NCBI RefSeq assembly: GCF_021155765.1
Contig: NC_060114.1
Coordinates: 3,038,001 to 3,102,000, forward strand
DNA: 64,000 nucleotides
From: Diprion similis
Taxonomy: Eukaryota; Arthropoda; Insecta; Hymenoptera; Diprionidae
Direction of reading: 5' to 3'
Shown: piece after piece, positions 9,257 to 22,711 of the stretch
Numbering within the stretch: the first letter of the stretch is position 1
Layout of the letters: each line of letters opens with the position of its first letter
Position numbers and translations under genes: made by a program
Notes under the pieces: model-generated
What the model was told of the DNA's origin: nothing
The model's database searches: none
The model's input: the letters and a program-made list of their open reading frames with translations, nothing else

Positions 9257-11255
9257 CGGTGTTTTGTTTTGACAAATGAGTCGACGGTACTGAAGTATAT
9301 TCGTATGTACTACACAATTGAAAAATAAAAAACCAATCGCGTTAAAGGTGAATAACAAATGGTTTTATATTATAGGAATGATAATCTATGTAATACGTGG
9401 ATTTTATATAGAAGAAATTTGATGGATTGAAATATAATAACGCGATATACGACTTACCTTACCTGGACGTTGGGTTGTTAAATCAGCAGTCCGAAGCGAA
9501 GCGATTCATGTAAGGCGGCGAGGAATCGAAGGTGAAAACGTCGAATTATTCAATAATTAAAAAGAATAAAAATGTAAATACTGCATTGATAAAAGGCTCC
9601 TTCAAAGATTTAGACTTGAACTCGATGCTCCTAATTTATTCATTAATCAAAATAATGTAACTGTAGTATAAATGGAATGGTAAAGATTAACTTTGGTGTA
9701 AAGAACTAAACTCTGACTTGAATATGAATGTTGTTCAAAAGAATAGTTGAAATTATGTTCGGGAATAGTAACTCGAATGAAATGAATTTGGAATATTAGA
9801 ATGTTGGATGTTACGTCCGGTTACGTTACCTTCATTGGACTTTAAATATTACATAAACGACAATTAATCGGTACTTACCATTGTTCCGCTCTTTCAAACA
9901 GACTGCTTACTCAAATCAGATGAAGAAAATACGTATAAATAATCGCATTAACAAAACTTGTAATATTATACTATATTAACATTTAGGTATTGTGAATCCA
10001 AGCTGGTCAAAAGTGTAAACGCCTGCAGATAGGTGATTTGCCTCACGCACCAGCGATGCATCTCAGCAGGTGATACAATAACAGCCCTCCGTCGGTAATG
10101 CAACTAGCTAACAGTTCTGAAAACTCCTTAGGACAAAGGCAGAGCTATTCACGAACTCGACTGCGCGACTCGATGACCAGCGACAGCTACCTCATTCAAT
10201 CGGATAAATGAATACCAATCAGTGTACGACTAAGAGAATCGCGTGTTCGCAAAGTATAATAACGATAATCAAACAAATAATATATAACTCATATGTTCGA
10301 ATGTAACCCAAATATGGTGATGAATTTAAATATTATATTTTTTCTATTTTAATTGAATCAACAATCAGCACGTTGCATAAGATACAAATCACCATTGATC
10401 GTTGGAGTAATTGAATATCATGACAAAAACGTTAGGTAATATTATTATATACTAAATACATAATCCTTGGTTATAAATGTAATCACACTTTATATTGTAA
10501 CCACACCTCATTGAGAAAAACACTTTTATAAATCAAGGGAAATGAGAATGCACAGCGCCTAAGGTTGGGCAATTCGTATGACATGGATGACAACGAAATA
10601 GCGGAAACCCAACGAACAAGGAGTAATAATTGCTACGGGCCTTTAGTCAACGCCACGGGAAATCTGAAAACAATTAGAGAGTAAAGAGACGAACTTTGAG
10701 ATTTCTTGGTAAAATACAATTAAACTTCGAGATTTCACTACCATTCTTTACACAAAACTGGAAAAATACCAAACACGAATCCAAAATTAATCAATTTTTA
10801 TTTTACTGTGTTTACAAACTCAAAGTCGAAAAACTATCTCGAAAATATTAACTGCAAGATAACACAAGAAAACTCTACAATACATTCTTACCTGCTTTTC
10901 ATATAGTAATATAGGCCACGCATAACTTCTTAATGCGCGTGCCTCACTACGGTAAGCGTTGTGGGTATTTCTCATCGAAATGCAAAAAAGGCCCGTCGAT
11001 AGTGCCGAATCACATGTATTGATTATCGATGTAACATTTTTATTTACGTGCAAGTTATTGACACTAAGATTGTTGAAAAGAAATATCCAGACATTGTCTC
11101 AGAAAAAAAAAAAAAGGTCAATTTATTGCTCTAGAAGTCATTCTCTTACCTTGTCCGTTAGTCCGAGAAGAATGATAGAAAAGCTGTTCATCTCAAATAA
11201 ATTCACTAAAAACTACGTCAAACACCACAACTTTTAGTTGCTATCTTATCATGGG
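9257..11255. other. Gene-poor DNA with a GC-richer patch
   Basis: Mostly AT-rich. 9450-9540 and 10030-10250 are GC-richer. On the minus strand, CCAG/GTAAGG (near 9461) resembles a splice donor. These could be non-coding exons or promoter DNA of an unseen minus-strand transcript, but no open frame supports a protein gene. Confidence 0.3.
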
Positions 11256-11561
11256 AAAATCATTTTTCGATTTTTTCTATTGATATAAAACTGTGAAATA
11301 TGTGTGTTTATTCGTAAAAAATGAGTAAGTACACAGTCTAAGTACACATTAATTAATCAATAATAGCGTAAACAACGTTAACTGAGTACTCACTCATTTT
11401 TTACGAATAAAAACACATTTTTCGCAATACATTTTTTCACAATTTATTAATTAATAAATAACAGCATGAAAAATATTGACTGTGTACTTACTCTTTTTTT
11501 ACGACTAAAAACACATTTTTCACAATTTCATACCAATAGAAAAAACGGAAAAATGAAATTT
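11256..11561. repeat. Palindromic element with 83-base arms
   Basis: 11256-11338 and 11478-11561 are reverse complements over about 83 bases with few mismatches (for example GAGTAAGTACACAGTC at 11323 against GACTGTGTACTTACTC at 11478). A third partial copy of the right arm (CACTCATTTTTTACGAATAA) sits between them near 11390. MITE-like, non-coding. Confidence 0.7.
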
Positions 11562-13369
11562 GGTAAAAAAAATTTTTTTTAGCCGGAATGCCTGATACGT
11601 TTTAATTATTTTATCGCGTTTCGGGTAGTAAAATGCTTTGATAAAATGCTAAAGCAATTTGAAGCAATGTGGCAGTGTTTTCTGTAACTTTTGTTCGAAT
11701 TCGTCTTTCCCTCACAGTCATTCCGTCATTACATTCAAGAGTGAGAGCGATGACGATTGTATGAACGAATGATTCATGTAATATTATATCTTAATAAATT
11801 TATATAAAACTGTCGTGTCGACTCTTTTATTGTTTTTTTTTCAGCTTATATGTATAGGATGTTTTTTTTATTTGCAACAGATATATAACGAAAAAAATGG
11901 TAAGTCAAAGGATCCAGTTTTCCCTTATTTTATAATTATTTAAAACGCATTTTTCTACGTGTTATAAACAAAAATACGTAAGGCCATTACTTTTAAAAAC
12001 ATCTTATTTAATAACACTTCGGATTTCTGCGATATAAAATGTTTTTCTTAGTACTTACAAAAAATTTTGATGAAACTCTAACTGAAATTTCGAAAATTGA
12101 TGATGATATATCTTATTACAAACGTCATTATAAGTACATTAGAAATTCTCAAAAACCAGCCTTGAAACTCCTGGAATATTCAGGAAATTTAAAAATGAAG
12201 GATTGGTAGACATCCGTAATATCTTACTGTTATTTTCAACGAAATCCTTTGCATGAACAATAAGTCCATTTTACAATGGATTTAATGATGTCGCGACGGA
12301 TAATTCGTATTCCTAATTCCTTCTGTATAGTACCTTGCAGTAAAATCTACCGCACTCGTGTATTAGGATCAGTGTAGATTGCACCAGAAAAAATTATACT
12401 GTTACTGTAGATGCAACTGTGACCAAATCGGGGTAAAATATGGACGTAAAATACCATAAATATATGGAGCATTCTATCTCGATAGTCTTACAATTAGTAC
12501 AGAAAAAACGGCACTTGCAAAATTTTAGAATTAAATTGTATTCAAATAGTCATTTCAAACATTTTCAGCCTATCCTCACCGAAAAAACCCTGAATTCGGG
12601 TGTAACTTCGCACTCCCAACTTTTTTTATGGGAATTTAACATTGTCCATGAGTTTGGGCCACGAATTTACACCCCAGTTTTGGTTTTTTTCGTTGGGGTA
12701 GAGGGAATCTGATTGTGTATTTAGTTTGCGACATATTGACAAATGGCTTCAAAATAAGAATTGAGACTAAAATAAGAAGAGAGCAAAAAAGATTAGTAGG
12801 AAGAAATCCGTCATCGGCATCTGATCGATAAATTTACACAACGGAGATTATTCTTTTTTAACTGACTCTTTTTTGCCCTTAATCAGGATCGCCACTGATT
12901 TTAGATTGTAAAATTTCCAAAATTTTTCGAAAACTGAGTCTTAAAATTGAAATGATTTGGGCAGAGCTTTGAAAAATGCTTACAAATTGCACCATTTCAT
13001 TTATTTTGAGGGAGTATAGGTCTACCAATGCACGCCTGAAAATGTTGGTGAATTCTGGGAATTCATAATTTGCCTGTCAATTAGTCAATTCGATTGGAAT
13101 TTTTTATCTAAAAAAATGTGTAGATAGAACCTCGTTTATGTTTTGTTTTATCGGAATCAATCAACAGAAATCTGAAAAAAGTAATCTTCGATACTTTATT
13201 CGTTCAGCCAAGATGAGAAATTTCTATACTCAATTTTTGTTCTCAAATGCCAAGCATTTACAGTTAAAATTCGATTTTTCATCCGAAATTCACGATTTTT
13301 CAAATTTACCTTAGTAAGATATATAATAATACAAAAAAGTGAGATGGTAGCAAAGAGGGTCAACCTCGG
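11562..13369. other. Gene-poor DNA
   Basis: AT-rich. A short inverted pair ACCCCAGTTTTGG / TTTTTCGTTGGGGT lies at 12671-12700. The left half of the repeat copy that follows may begin near 13130. No gene seen. Confidence 0.3.
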
Positions 13370-13620
13370 GATCAACTATCCAAGAATACTTTCTCCAAAT
13401 TTGTATTTCATCGATTATGAACCGTTTTTTGAGACATCGTGGGCATCATAATACATGTCATCGAGCGAAATGACAGACATTATTGTGAATAAAAAGATTT
13501 CTATCGGCGAATTGCAATTTGAAAAAAATATGTCAATGAAGCTTAATCTACGTTTTTTTGAGTGAATTGAACCCCAATGGAGTTAAATAATTGATTGTTG
13601 CGTTATAAATTCCGGAAATT
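13370..13620. repeat. Copy of the 29-kb foldback family, right arm
   Basis: Aligns by eye with 29490-29720: shared words in the same order include CTCCAAATTTG, GAACCGTTTTTTGAGACATC, ACATGTCA, GAAATGACAGACATTAT and CCAATGGAGTTAAATAATTG. It is diverged, with no coding capacity. Confidence 0.55.
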
Positions 13621-14707
13621 CACCCCCCTTTTCCGCCGTCTATTCGTTTTTACTCTCTTTAACGAACTTACTTGTATGTCTGCAAAATGGTTATGGCAAG
13701 ACTTTGAAGAAACAATACACTACTCAGTAAGCGCATGACGGATATAATTAATTATAACAAAAAAAAAAAAAAACGGTTGGTTTATTTGTTTCACCCTGAA
13801 GCTTGTGGTGCCATCAGGCATGGAGTTGGAAACCGAAAAAATTGTCGAGTCTTTTAATTGTGTTCCGTGGCTCTTTCTCAAAATCACTAAGTAATCGTAA
13901 CCCTACTCGATGCCGAATGACGTCACAAGCTTAAAGTTATACAAATAAACTTAATGTTTTTTACGGAAGGATTGACCACTTTTCAAATTTGGTCCACCCT
14001 GCTCACTTAATCTTATAAAATCCTGATAAAACGATTGAAAAACATAGAAATCTTGTGTAAATCATGTCGATCCTGTAAAATAATTTAAAGTTTGAATCAT
14101 GTGAAATCTTTCGAGATTGCGGAATCCTGAAACTTAGTTTATACACTAAATAGATAAAGAAAGATAAATTACATCTGATTTCCGCTGTCTGACTCAATCC
14201 TTTATTTTTTATTGCGAAAGGTACACGAGATTTAGTCAAGTATAGTTTTGTATTATCATGATGTCCTAGGAGGATGAAATAGTTTCCTTGTCCATAGCTT
14301 CAGTTTGGGGAAAGCCCCTATCCGTTTCACCCTCGGGATTAGATGCTGGTTCGAATGGCACACCCCAATCGTGTGAACCGGGATTCGGCACGGTCAGCAT
14401 TTGAAATTGGAATTAAGACAAGTGTTGCGGTACGGCGATACATTTGTTACGCAACCCCAGAGTCGCTTATTATGCAATTTTTTAGGCTCGTGATTTTAAA
14501 CTGACAGATGTCAACGGTGCTTGACAGACCGAAACCAGAACATACGTTCGTTTCGACGATTCTGTGAGTCGATTTGCTATACAACTCGTTTCACTCTAAT
14601 CAAGATTCATTAATTTTGTTCCCGCGCCTCCGATCCCTCCCCAACTTACCCTGGCGCGATGCATTTTTTTAAATAAGGGTATAATAAAACCTCAAAATTG
14701 TACATCG
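13621..14707. other. Gene-poor DNA
   Basis: A poly(A) run at 13760-13774. 14290-14440 is GC-richer and lacks an open frame. No gene seen. Confidence 0.3.
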
Positions 14708-15860
14708 TATTGGGAATGTCCCTTTGCAATGCGTTATCTGGTGGTAAAAAATCAAACTAATACAACCAGGCCAACAGCTAACCGCGGCATTGACCGTATT
14801 TTCTATATTTATGGATAGTAGAACAGGTATATCATTGATTACATTTCATTTATTTATGTGACGTTAGTTATTTGAAGCCCGAAAAATTACGATTTTCCTC
14901 CATTAAAATCAAAAACTTTGGCTATGTGGTGACAAAATGGCGCCGAAAACCAGGCTTTGACGTCATGAGGACACTTTCCAATAATAACGCTGTACGTTTT
15001 AGGAAGATTCTTGAAGCATGAGTTAGGTTCTACTGTGATTTTGCGGGGAAACAGTGTGTTTGACCACCCATTAGTTTGCATGTACACTAGATTTCAAGTT
15101 TCCACGATTCACATCATGTCAATTATTTTACAGAATCCAAATAATTTTATAAGATTTCTAAGAATTTTCAAAAGACTTCAATGGATTTTTAAGAGAATCC
15201 ATAAGATTTCACAAGATTTGGAGATGTTGTACGATTTTAAGAGATTTCATGGATTTCACGTGATTTCGTAGCATTTTACAAGAATTCACGAGTAGCCTAA
15301 ACCAGATTTTAAGAGCGGTCAACCCCTCGGTGTGGTTTGAATTGAGCTGTACACCTCTAACAATGTCATGCTGGAACAATTATTTTTTTTAAAGTGTAGA
15401 TATTCTAACGAAAAATTGACTAGATTGAATGTTCATGAAATTCGGCAAAAATGATCGTTTTCCATAACTCGAATTTCGTAAACATAACTTTACATGGGGA
15501 ATTCAAAACAAGTTGAATAATATAAGAGCGTATTATAGCGTTGAAAAATACTGAAAAACGTTGCTCTAAATACCTGATTTTATACTTGTTATTGGAAAAT
15601 GTCCTCATGACGTCAGAGCCTGCTTCTCGGCGCAATTTTATCAGCACATAACCTAACTTCTTAATTTTAATCGAGAAAAATCGTAATTATTGGGGTTTCA
15701 AATTACTCATGTCACATAAATTATTTAAACATAATCAATAATATACCTGTTCTACCATTCACACGCGGAAAAAACACGGTCAACGGTCAGATGTCAGCCT
15801 GGTTGCATTAGTTACATTTTTTACCACCAGATGACGCATTGCAAAGTGACAATCCTAATA
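14708..15860. mobile_element. 1.15-kb element with about 270-base inverted repeats
   Basis: The ends read TATTGGGAATGTC and, inverted, TATTAGGATTGTC, followed by TTGCAATGCGTTATCTGGTG / CACCAGATGACGCATTGCAA. Pairing continues inward for about 270-300 bases, including a TGACGTCATGAGG / CCTCATGACGTCA pair, which brings palindromic TGACGTCA sites into each arm. The centre (about 15100-15290) is a run of AGATTT/GAATTC-type words. It has no transposase. A third arm lies at 20944-21181. Confidence 0.75.
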
Positions 15861-17093
15861 AGAAATATGTCACAAGAAATCCAAAACGTCACATTTCTCT
15901 TGCATGTCTAATCTCGCAAGCTGGTGACTAATGAAATAAATTTGTACGTAGAACATTTTTTATATAAATCCTTACAAGCTCTATGAAGAAAATTGACAAC
16001 TCGAAAAAATTGTACAGATATGAGCAAAAGACCATTCCTTACCTAAGAAGATGTAATCTAGTCGGATGTCACAACTGTTGTCTCACAAAGATAATTTCTT
16101 TTTAAATCGCTAGTTGGCAATCTCTGACAATGAGAGACCGAAATGATTATCAGCTAAAGCTGTTCAGCTTCTTATTTATGAAAACATATGATAGCTCGAT
16201 AGTGTTAATATTCGTACTTTACTCGGCTGCAAAAGTGAAACTCGGCAATTCAGGAAACTTGAGTATATATATATATTAGACTGTATCAAAAAAATTGACT
16301 ATTTTTTCTTTAATGGTATACTGAAAATATTGTTCAAGATGACGAAAAAGAAATACCATAAAAATTTCAGATTTTAATATTGATATTTAGATGTGCCTCA
16401 TCGCGATTTTCTACTTTCCATAAGAATAACATGGCAAAAATGGTTCTTGCTCCTTGCGATTTTTATAACTAGATAACGACGCATCGTACAGAAAATTCAT
16501 AAACATGTTTTTGTAGGAAATTGAACGTTCTACAAAAACGGTCTGTTGTCATTTTACGATAAATCTATTCTTTCAAAAGTTATTTTTTATATATATATAT
16601 ATTTTTAATATTATATATATATTTTTTTTTTCAGGTACCAGATTGCATTATGCCCATTTACAACGTGATCTGCTATCACTAGTTAGATTCCGTACGAAGT
16701 ACAGCTTCACATTTGCGGTGATCAATAATTCAAATACCAGTAAAGTACAACTGACATCTTCACACAGAATTTCAAGTATATAAGCATAAAAAGTAGACAA
16801 TAAAGTAAGTATAAATGAATAAATTTATTTTGAGAATATATAAAATAACATTAGTTTGATAATTGGTGCGTACCTCAATTATTACACAATCGTCGAATAC
16901 TTACACTAAATTTGGAAAACTTCGATTACAAATTTACCAAGTTACCGGAATCTCAAACTTGACTTCAGGAATTTTGAAAAATCTTTTTTTCGATAGAAAA
17001 ACGCTCTAAAGTCCAAAACATTGGACCAAATTGGAGTCAAATGTTGGTAGGTCAGTGACCTTACGCCAAATGGCGTATGCCGGTCTTCTAAGG
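15861..17093. other. Gene-poor DNA with TA microsatellites
   Basis: Short (TA)n runs at about 16264-16276 and 16588-16622. Otherwise AT-rich, no gene seen. Confidence 0.35.
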
Positions 17094-17349
17094 GTTAAAA
17101 ATATTAGACACGTATTTTTTTCTACATGTTGATTTGGCTGCTTAAGGGAAAATCCATCCCTTAAGTTTACCCTCAAAACATAATTATATCGTCTGTTGAT
17201 AGTAAATACTATTCAATTGGTTTTGTCATAAAGTTTTCCAACATTACTGATTGCGAGTAATCCTAAGAAATCGATTTTCAGGGGTAAACCTTAGGCGTCG
17301 ATTTATCCCTTAAATATCTGGATTATAAAAAAAAGTGTCTAATAACTTT
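17094..17349. repeat. 250-base palindromic MITE
   Basis: ATTAGACACGTATTTTTTT at 17103 recurs inverted as AAAAAAAGTGTCTAAT at 17327, and TTAAGGG...AAGTTTACCC at 17142 recurs inverted as GGGTAAACCTTAGG...CCCTTAA ending 17313. TTAA stands at both inner ends. Immediately left, CTAAGGGTTAA at 17080-17092 resembles one terminus of the piggyBac-like MITE at 46938. Confidence 0.55.
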
Positions 17350-20300
17350 TCATTGCCTATGGAGATGTAGGAAAAGTATTGCTTTTGTTCGAAAATAACT
17401 TTTTATGATTTCAATAAATCGTCACATTTTCGGACCTCGAGTATCTTCTAAAAACAGATTTTTAGAAAAATGTCGATCTCTCTGTCAGTCTGTCCCGATA
17501 AACTATTCCGATCATCTCGAAGACGATTGAATGAAAAGATTTGAAATTTACCCGATTTCACAAGCAAATGATGGGTATTAAAAATTGACCCGTTCTCTGA
17601 CCGTCAGCTTCTATCGAAAAAAATTCGTAAGACCCAAAGAACTCCAACACGATCCATACGACGCTCATGAAAAATTTTATACAAATTGTTATAAAACGAA
17701 TAAATGAATACAATAAAAGACTATTTCGTGAAAAATGAAGCAGCCATTTTATGAAAAAAAAGTGAATTTTAACGAGAAAATTTGATCATACTTAATGGGT
17801 CCTTCCAGAAATGAATTGGTTTGTAAAGTGACGAAAAATACCGTAAAAATACTAGTTCTACGGCTTGATTAGTTTTTTTTATTTTTTTTTTTTTAATTTA
17901 CGTACAGATAAAGGATTTGTCGAATTTACTATAAACATAGCGAAAGAAATATTATTTGATTCGGCAAGAAAGTGGCCAGAACAATAATTTGTGTTATCAA
18001 GTGTATTCATATTTAACTAGATCAAAAAAACATGTCGTTCGCCATATTTGATCGTCATGTTTCGTAAATTCTACCAGATTTTTTTGTTATGGATGGGTAC
18101 ACCTGGGGTACTTTCCTCGTATAAGTACCTCATACAGCTCTTACAAATGATTTTGTTTCTCAGGATGCATATAACCTCTCAATTTTTTGTCTAGATACAA
18201 TTTTGTTTATCGCTTTTAGCTCCTTTCATTGCCGCACATCTTGAGTTCAAATATCGAAGAACAATAACAGCGATGAAAATAAATTTGTTAGATTCGTGTT
18301 AATCGTATAATATCTAAGGAAATTATTTTTTACCTGAGTCCAGCAAATGGAAATACTTGTTCAATAGAATTTCTTTATTATTACAGCCACATGAAATACA
18401 CAGCGAAATACTCGGCAACATTTTCTTAAAAGTATCTTTCGTAAGTATACGACTATGAGCGAACTATCTACTGAATTTATTGAGCACATTTGTACAGCTA
18501 CTTTCGGAAGCTCATTTTGGGGCGCGCTCGATCAATCTTCTATTGCAATTTTACAATATCACCAAGCATGGTTGCAGCCACGATGAATGATCGATCACTT
18601 TTCAATCGAAACTAGTCATTGTTAACGCCCCAAGGGTTTCGCACATGTCCAACTGTCGTCGCAATTTCATCTTATACTTATTTGCCGAATGTACAGTGTA
18701 ACTGGATTTTTGTCCGACGAGGGTGAGCCAATTTGTTTCACGAAGGGATTAACTTCTGCCACAAAAATTCATCACCAGACACGATCGCAAGGCGGAGTGC
18801 CCGTCGGATTTGACACAGCGAAAAACATACTAGCTTCGAAAAAGAATTTATCTTCAACTTAGAAACTTGCTTCGTCACTTACAAAGTCGTTTTTTAGCAT
18901 TTTTCAATCCGTATTTGTGTTTATTAAATAATGAATTTATTGCCGCTAAGTAAATGATTACTTTACTATTTTTGATACGGTTATTATGCATTAAATATGC
19001 AATTGGATTACGTGTTATTCACTTGCCGCAAAAATTTTCTGAAATGTCTCTTGTTTCTTTGGATCAGATAAATTTTCTTTCAAAATCCAGTATCGTCGGA
19101 TATTGTCTGTAACACAAGTAGTCGGTATGATGCTATTAAATGCGAAATTCAAAAAATTTTATAACATTTATTAGGTTTTTGTTGCTGGTTTTTAGCAGTT
19201 CACCTCTTATCTTTGCTATTATAGTCATGGCAGTTGACATCTTCATTTAACAGTTCCGTGGAAAGTTTGTTCATGCATGCAAAAAATGAATTGCAATTCA
19301 TGAAAATAGACAAAATATTATAAAGTTTATATCGAAAAAACATTGAATAATACGATTTATTTCAGTTTACAGTTATGTTCAAGTGACAGTTTTTACATTT
19401 TGTTATTGTATCGAATAAGAATTATCAACTTAATTTAATTTCTTGTTGTTGTTGTAATGTTATAAAAATTTTTGATACGCAAAATTATAGTTTGCCAAAT
19501 AGATTTTTATGGAAAAGTATAGTAATGTATAATTCTTAGCAAAATATAACGTGGTCTCAAGATTTTTTAGAATCAACTATGAATTTGTTCCAACCGATTT
19601 CCGGAAAAATTCGTAGCTATAGTAATGTCCACCAGAGATATACTCTGCGATTTCAAAAAATCCGCGGTTTATTTGCATGAGTCAGCGCCAGATAATTTTT
19701 GTTACAAAATTGTAAATTAGGTATCATACTTTTTATGTAGAAATTGTGTTACGAAACTTTGCGAAATTCTATTTCATGATTTTACAGCGATCGTAAAGGC
19801 CTCTAGGAAATTTGTAGAAAAAAAACTACAATTTTTATGAATTGCATACATTTTCACAAGCAAAACTTCCCGTTTGTTTGACTGGCGCGACTGATAGTTA
19901 TTTTCTTCGAAAGTTATAATTCACTGTACTTTTTTCTGGGTGACTCTTGTGTTTTTACGCAATTTTATGAATTTGTATTTCATTATTTTTCAAATCGAAG
20001 ATTGTCATAGATTTTTCAGATCCTATAAAATAAGTTGTATCGATCCGTAATTATTCTGAGAATTCTACGAATTTTGAATGAAAAAGGATTTCCGTTTGTT
20101 TAGTTGACTGATAGTTATTTTTCGTAGAAAATTTTAGACGATTTCAATTTTCGCTCAAAAAACTGTTTTATTTTATAAAATGTAAGAATTTTGACGAAAT
20201 TTTATAAAATTCTAGGCCAAATTGTCATAAATTTTCTATTACTTACTATGAAAAACTATAAATTTGCCAACGACCGCGTAAAATATTTTATAGTTATTCG

Positions 20301-20943
20301 TAGGATTATACGAATTGTCCCGAAATATCATCCTGGCTTTATTGAGCAGCGATACGTCATTTTTTCAGAAAATTATATAATATTATACTCTTTTCGTATT
20401 TATTCGTAGTAGTCCCAGTAATTCTCAGAATTCTGAAAAATTTCATGAAAGAAATGCCACAATTATTATTTTATGAATTTCTTACGTCCTTTCTTACGTC
20501 GTATAGTCTTCTTTCTGTCTTCCTATTTCCATCCGGCCTCGCGCGATTCGCAATCACATTATTCAGCTAATTCTATTCCTCGCTATTTCTACTTTCACAC
20601 TTTTGTATCGAACGACACTTCCAATCCACCTTTTATCAAGTACACTTCTATTCCAATGTTCGTCTAACCAACTTCAATTATAGCATTTTATCGATCAACG
20701 TCTAAATTCTCGTCAACCAAGTGTACTTCAATTCGAATAACCAAACTCTCGTTCCACTCTGAGTATCCATTTCACCTATTCCAGATCCACTTCGCCTGAT
20801 TACACAATTACTGCACCCACCTGTTCTAAGAAAGCGTTTATATAACCAATCATGAACCTCTGTATTATCATTCCGTCCATCATTCCAGGATCGAAAACAG
20901 CAACGCGACCAGACCCAATTTACTTGAATAACATCCTGGGCGA
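17350..20943. other. Gene-poor DNA; self-similar AT repeats in the right part
   Basis: 18480-18860 is more complex sequence without a supportable open frame. About 19480-20460 is built from degenerate TAGAAATTTG / TTACGAAATTTT words like those in the element at 22712-23854. 20460-20900 is pyrimidine-rich. No gene seen. Confidence 0.35.
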
Positions 20944-21181
20944 GTATTGGAAAGTTCCCTCATGACGTCGGAGCCTGGTTGTCGGTGCCATTTTATCACC
21001 ACATAACCTAAGTTTTTTTTATTTTAATGGAGGCAAACCGGAATTATTGGGGTTTCAAATTACTCATGTCACATAAATTAATGAAACGTAATCAATGATA
21101 TACCTATTCTACCACAGCCTGGTTACATTAGTTTGATTTTTTTCCACCAGAGGACGCATTGCAAAGTAATAAATCCCAATA
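20944..21181. repeat. Single arm of the 14.7-kb element family
   Basis: Matches the right arm 15590-15860 almost throughout: TATTGG..., CTCATGACGTC, ATCACCACATAACCTAA, AATTATTGGGGTTTCAAATT, ACTCATGTCACATAAATTA, and the end GACGCATTGCAAAG...TCCCAATA. It lacks a partner arm. Relative to the other copies it lacks a stretch of about 35 bases between the TTCTACCA and CAGCCTGG words. Confidence 0.75.
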
Positions 21182-21437
21182 GAGGTGATCTCACAACCGC
21201 TCGTTGAACCAACCCTCCTGTATCACGTAACAAATTTTTGAAGTTTTGTAATAATTTAACACGAAAAAAAATTGAATGTAGATTTTACATCTGTCGTGGT
21301 GAATATATGTATGTAATATATGTACCAGTTATGGTAGATCTGTCTAAGCATATTGTAACTCATACTATTAGTTTTGTAACTCTTATTATCCGATTTGTAA
21401 ATCTTGCCACAATTGCTGTATATTTAACTCCAACGAA

Positions 21438-21987
21438 GTGCTGTCATGCGGAAATTTCTTCGCGCTCATTCCCCGAAAGTAATCAACATATATAGAAAAA
21501 AATCTGGCCAAACTTCCGAATTTTTCCGATAACAGCCGAACAGTCGAATTTTTATATGGAAAATGTATGCAATTGAAATTTGTTTAAGAAAATTGCTAAT
21601 TATTTTAAGACTATATATTATTAAAAAAATCCTGCAGCTATTCTGTTGAAAATTTAATGCTCTACAAAGAAAATCTCTTGTAAAATTTTCGTAAATCTAA
21701 TATTTATCACGTTATCAGTGAAGATCTGTCTATTTAATACTTTTTGTCGAGCAGTAAATTACATAAAAAATAGCCGAAGTCATTTTTTCTACGCGATGTT
21801 TAGTTTTTAAATAATAAACAGTTTTCTTTGGAAAATTTCAAATGCATAGATTTTCCATATAAAAATTCGACTTCTTAGCGGGAGGTGTTATAGTTATCGA
21901 AAAATATCGCGGATTTGGCTAGATTTTTTTTTTTATATATGTCGATTACTTTTGGGGGCTGAGCGCGAAATAATTCCGACATAACGA
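21438..21987. mobile_element. 550-base palindromic element
   Basis: The arms pair over 150 bases or more: TTCGCGCTCATTCCCC at 21458 with GGGGGCTGAGCGCGAA ending 21970; AACATATATAGAAAAAAATC with GATTTTTTTTTTTATATATG; and GTCGAATTTTTATATGGAAA at 21544 with TTTCCATATAAAAATTCGAC at 21853, a perfect 20-base match. Non-coding. Confidence 0.75.
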
Positions 21988-22711
21988 AAATAAAAACCAT
22001 CCTAATATTCACCACAGCAGATGCAAAGTTTACAATATTTTGTTTCCAAGAACGTAGAAATTTGTAACTATTGTCATAGAAAACTACAAATTTCTACCGT
22101 TTTTATAATTTAGTATTTCGTTATACGATTTCGTACGGTTTCCTACTATTTTCTTCAATTCTCTCCCACGAGAGTGACTAGAGCGCACTTTCTGACCATA
22201 ACACACACATTTTCCAAAAACTTCCAAGTAGATTAGAAGTTTTGGGAAAAAGTTGAACCTCGTAACTAACCTCACTGAGGCCCGTGATTAAATCACCTTG
22301 AAATGAAATTATGACGCTTTCGAAGTGATCTTTTGTTTTCGTGTATGACATCACGAATGACGGGAGTTCAGTGGTCGAACGATGCTTGTTAATTCGATAA
22401 ACGGTATAATTGAACTTGTATTGTACTGCAGGTCACAGATGGCAAGGCCGTGCTTTATGCTCTGGGACTGCAGCAGCGATGACCGCTGCTGTGGTTTCGT
22501 GACGTAGCAAATTTTCTCCGACGAACTCGTGCCAGTTCATAATGGAATTGGGTAAACGTACAGTTCGAACGCCCTTCGAGTTTGTTGTAACACAATACTA
22601 GACATCAGACACCAGACTGAAGACTCGACAACTGACTGTTAGACTTCGTTTGAAGGTTATGGGTACATTTTTTTATTATTTAACAATGTCTTTGCGTGAG
22701 AATTGACCTAG
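21988..22711. other. Non-coding DNA
   Basis: 22390-22620 is GC-richer and contains an acceptor-like TTGTACTGCAG at 22433, but the open frames after it are 16-24 codons and unrecognised. Otherwise nothing seen. Confidence 0.3.

Noticed and set aside
22434..22510. Acceptor-like site followed by a short Cys-rich frame (CFMLWDCSSDDRCCGF)
   Set aside because: Only 24 codons, no upstream exon, and a competing frame is also open; too short to support a peptide gene.
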